Below are positions 63,251 to 64,000 of a DNA stretch of 64,000 nucleotides, one piece after another. Source of the stretch: Bryobacterales bacterium (GTDB lineage: Bacteria; Acidobacteriota; Terriglobia; Bryobacterales; Bryobacteraceae); assembly GCA_026954325.1 (NCBI GenBank), contig JAIXKK010000222.1, positions 1 to 64,000 of the forward strand. The letters are read 5' to 3'. The position numbers and the translations under genes were made by a program. How positions within the stretch are numbered: the first letter of the stretch is position 1; each line of letters begins with the position of its first letter. A model generated the notes under the pieces. It was not told where the DNA came from. It saw nothing but the letters and a program-made list of their open reading frames with translations, and made no database searches.

Positions 63251-64000
63251 TGAGCCACCGGTTCTCCGCCCTCCTCGCCGCGCTGCTCCTTGCCGCCGGA
63301 GCCGCCCTCACCTGGACCGCGCGCCCGGACCGCGACGTCAACCTGTCCGCCGCCGGCGAACTCTGGGCCGATATCTTTCGCGACGCTGATTCCTTCGGCC
63401 TGCGGCTCACCCGGGTCTCCGCCCGGGAAGAAATGGACCTCGGCCGCGGAATCGCCACCCGTCTTGTCCGCGCCCACACCACCGTCCCCATGTGGGAAGT
63501 CTACGTCGACGCCGTCGGCCAGTCCGTCGCGCGCCACGCCGAACGGAAAGACATCCGCTACGAATTCCACGTCATCGACGCCCCTGTGCGGAATGCCTTC
63601 TCGCTTCCCGGCGGCGAGATCTTCATCTACACCGGCCTCCTCCAGCAGATGAAAAACGAAGCCGAACTCGCCGGCGTCCTCGGCCACGAAATCGCCCACG
63701 TCGACCGCCGCCATTGCATCGAGCGCTTTCAATACCAGATGCGGCTCAAGCAACTCGGTCTCGCGGACATCGGCCCCCTTGTTCAAATCGGCCGCGCGCT
63801 CCTCGCCGTGGGCTACAGCCAGTACCAGGAGTTGGAAGCCGACAGCGAAGGTCTCCGCATGTCGCTTGCCGAAGGCTACGACCCCAACGGCGTCATCGGC
63901 CTCTTCGCCCGCCTCTTCACTGCCGGCGGCCGCGTCCGCGATCCGCGCACCCCGCTCGAGGAAATGTCCCGCATGGCCGGATCCATCCTCACTGACTACT
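63250..64000 (+). CDS. M48-family metalloprotease (3' end outside window)
   Basis: The first 250 residues of an exported zinc protease. A signal-like helix (about 5-24, 'FSALLAALLLAAGAALTW'), 'VIDAPVRNAFSLPGGEIFIY' and the zinc motif 'VLGHEIAHVDRRH' (HEIAH 146-150) with 'EADSEGLRMSLAEGYDPNG' further on are those of BepA/LoiP-like periplasmic M48 proteases, which handle outer-membrane protein assembly. The ATG overlaps the DUF2339 stop. The C-terminus lies beyond the window. Confidence 0.88.
   Translation, partial: MSHRFSALLAALLLAAGAALTWTARPDRDVNLSAAGELWADIFRDADSFGLRLTRVSAREEMDLGRGIATRLVRAHTTVPMWEVYVDAVGQSVARHAERKDIRYEFHVIDAPVRNAFSLPGGEIFIYTGLLQQMKNEAELAGVLGHEIAHVDRRHCIERFQYQMRLKQLGLADIGPLVQIGRALLAVGYSQYQELEADSEGLRMSLAEGYDPNGVIGLFARLFTAGGRVRDPRTPLEEMSRMAGSILTDY

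Overview
The window is high-GC DNA with the hallmarks of an Acidobacteria chromosome, most probably a Solibacter/Bryobacter-like member. This is inferred from gene content: a very large Oar-type TonB-dependent receptor with a carboxypeptidase-regulatory N-terminus, a DUF1800/DUF1501 pair, many Tat-exported proteins, BACON and S-layer-homology domains, and a CehA/McbA-type metallohydrolase. Genes are dense, on both strands, often with 1-4 bp stop/start overlaps. I saw no rRNA or tRNA gene, CRISPR array or prophage.

Layout. 1-2.4 kb: the 3' end of lpxK, a fused aroD-aroE gene and a PPOX-fold protein. 2.5-7.6 kb: a Tat-exported dienelactone-hydrolase-like protein, divergent from a three-gene ABC export operon (ATPase, double-FtsX permease, HlyD adaptor). 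7.6-14.2 kb, minus strand: HAD phosphatase, ftsH, tilS, a pRiA4b ORF-3-like protein, and a galactonate-type sugar-acid pair (KDPG/KDPGal aldolase and exported enolase-superfamily dehydratase). 14.3-15.7 kb: a class D sortase next to its apparent substrate, which ends in an LPKTD sorting signal. 15.8-20.2 kb: a small exported protein, a DksA-like zinc protein, a NarL-type two-component system with an extra stand-alone receiver, then rpmG and rpmB. 20.3-25.2 kb: the TonB receptor and a heparinase-II/III-like secreted protein. 25.2-27.6 kb: an AT-rich promoter and a hipBA toxin-antitoxin locus whose hipA carries a frameshift. 27.9-30.9 kb: small exported protein, EamA transporter, DinB protein and threonine ammonia-lyase.

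31-34.1 kb: the DUF1501/DUF1800 pair, followed by a decayed copy of the 5' end of the threonine ammonia-lyase gene. 34.1-36.7 kb: a Cpx-like stress module (Spy/CpxP-like periplasmic protein divergent from an OmpR-type regulator and its kinase), with a GTAAG-N5-GTAAA box and a palindrome between them. 36.7-43.1 kb: three surface proteins (dockerin-like, BACON/SLH, and OmpA/PKD/Ig-like). 43.4-44.7 kb: an ECF sigma factor with its zinc-type anti-sigma factor. 44.8-49.7 kb: two secreted proteins, the second (CehA/McbA type) interrupted near its 3' end by a complete IS1380-type element with a TTGAT target duplication. 49.7-59.4 kb: two paralogous arylsulfotransferase-type proteins flanking a DSD1-type PLP enzyme, HtpX, a beta-propeller protein, threonine synthase and a formylglycine sulfatase. 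59.5-64 kb: a zinc alcohol-dehydrogenase-like protein, a DUF2339 membrane protein and the start of an M48 metalloprotease that leaves the window.

The most interesting points are the sortase/substrate pair separated by a strong hairpin in a presumed Gram-negative; the Cpx-like operator array; the ilvA remnant flanking the DUF1800/DUF1501 pair; the reconstructable IS insertion; the broken hipA; the twin arylsulfotransferases around a sulfatase; and an ATPase gene whose conserved N-terminus requires a non-standard CTG start.
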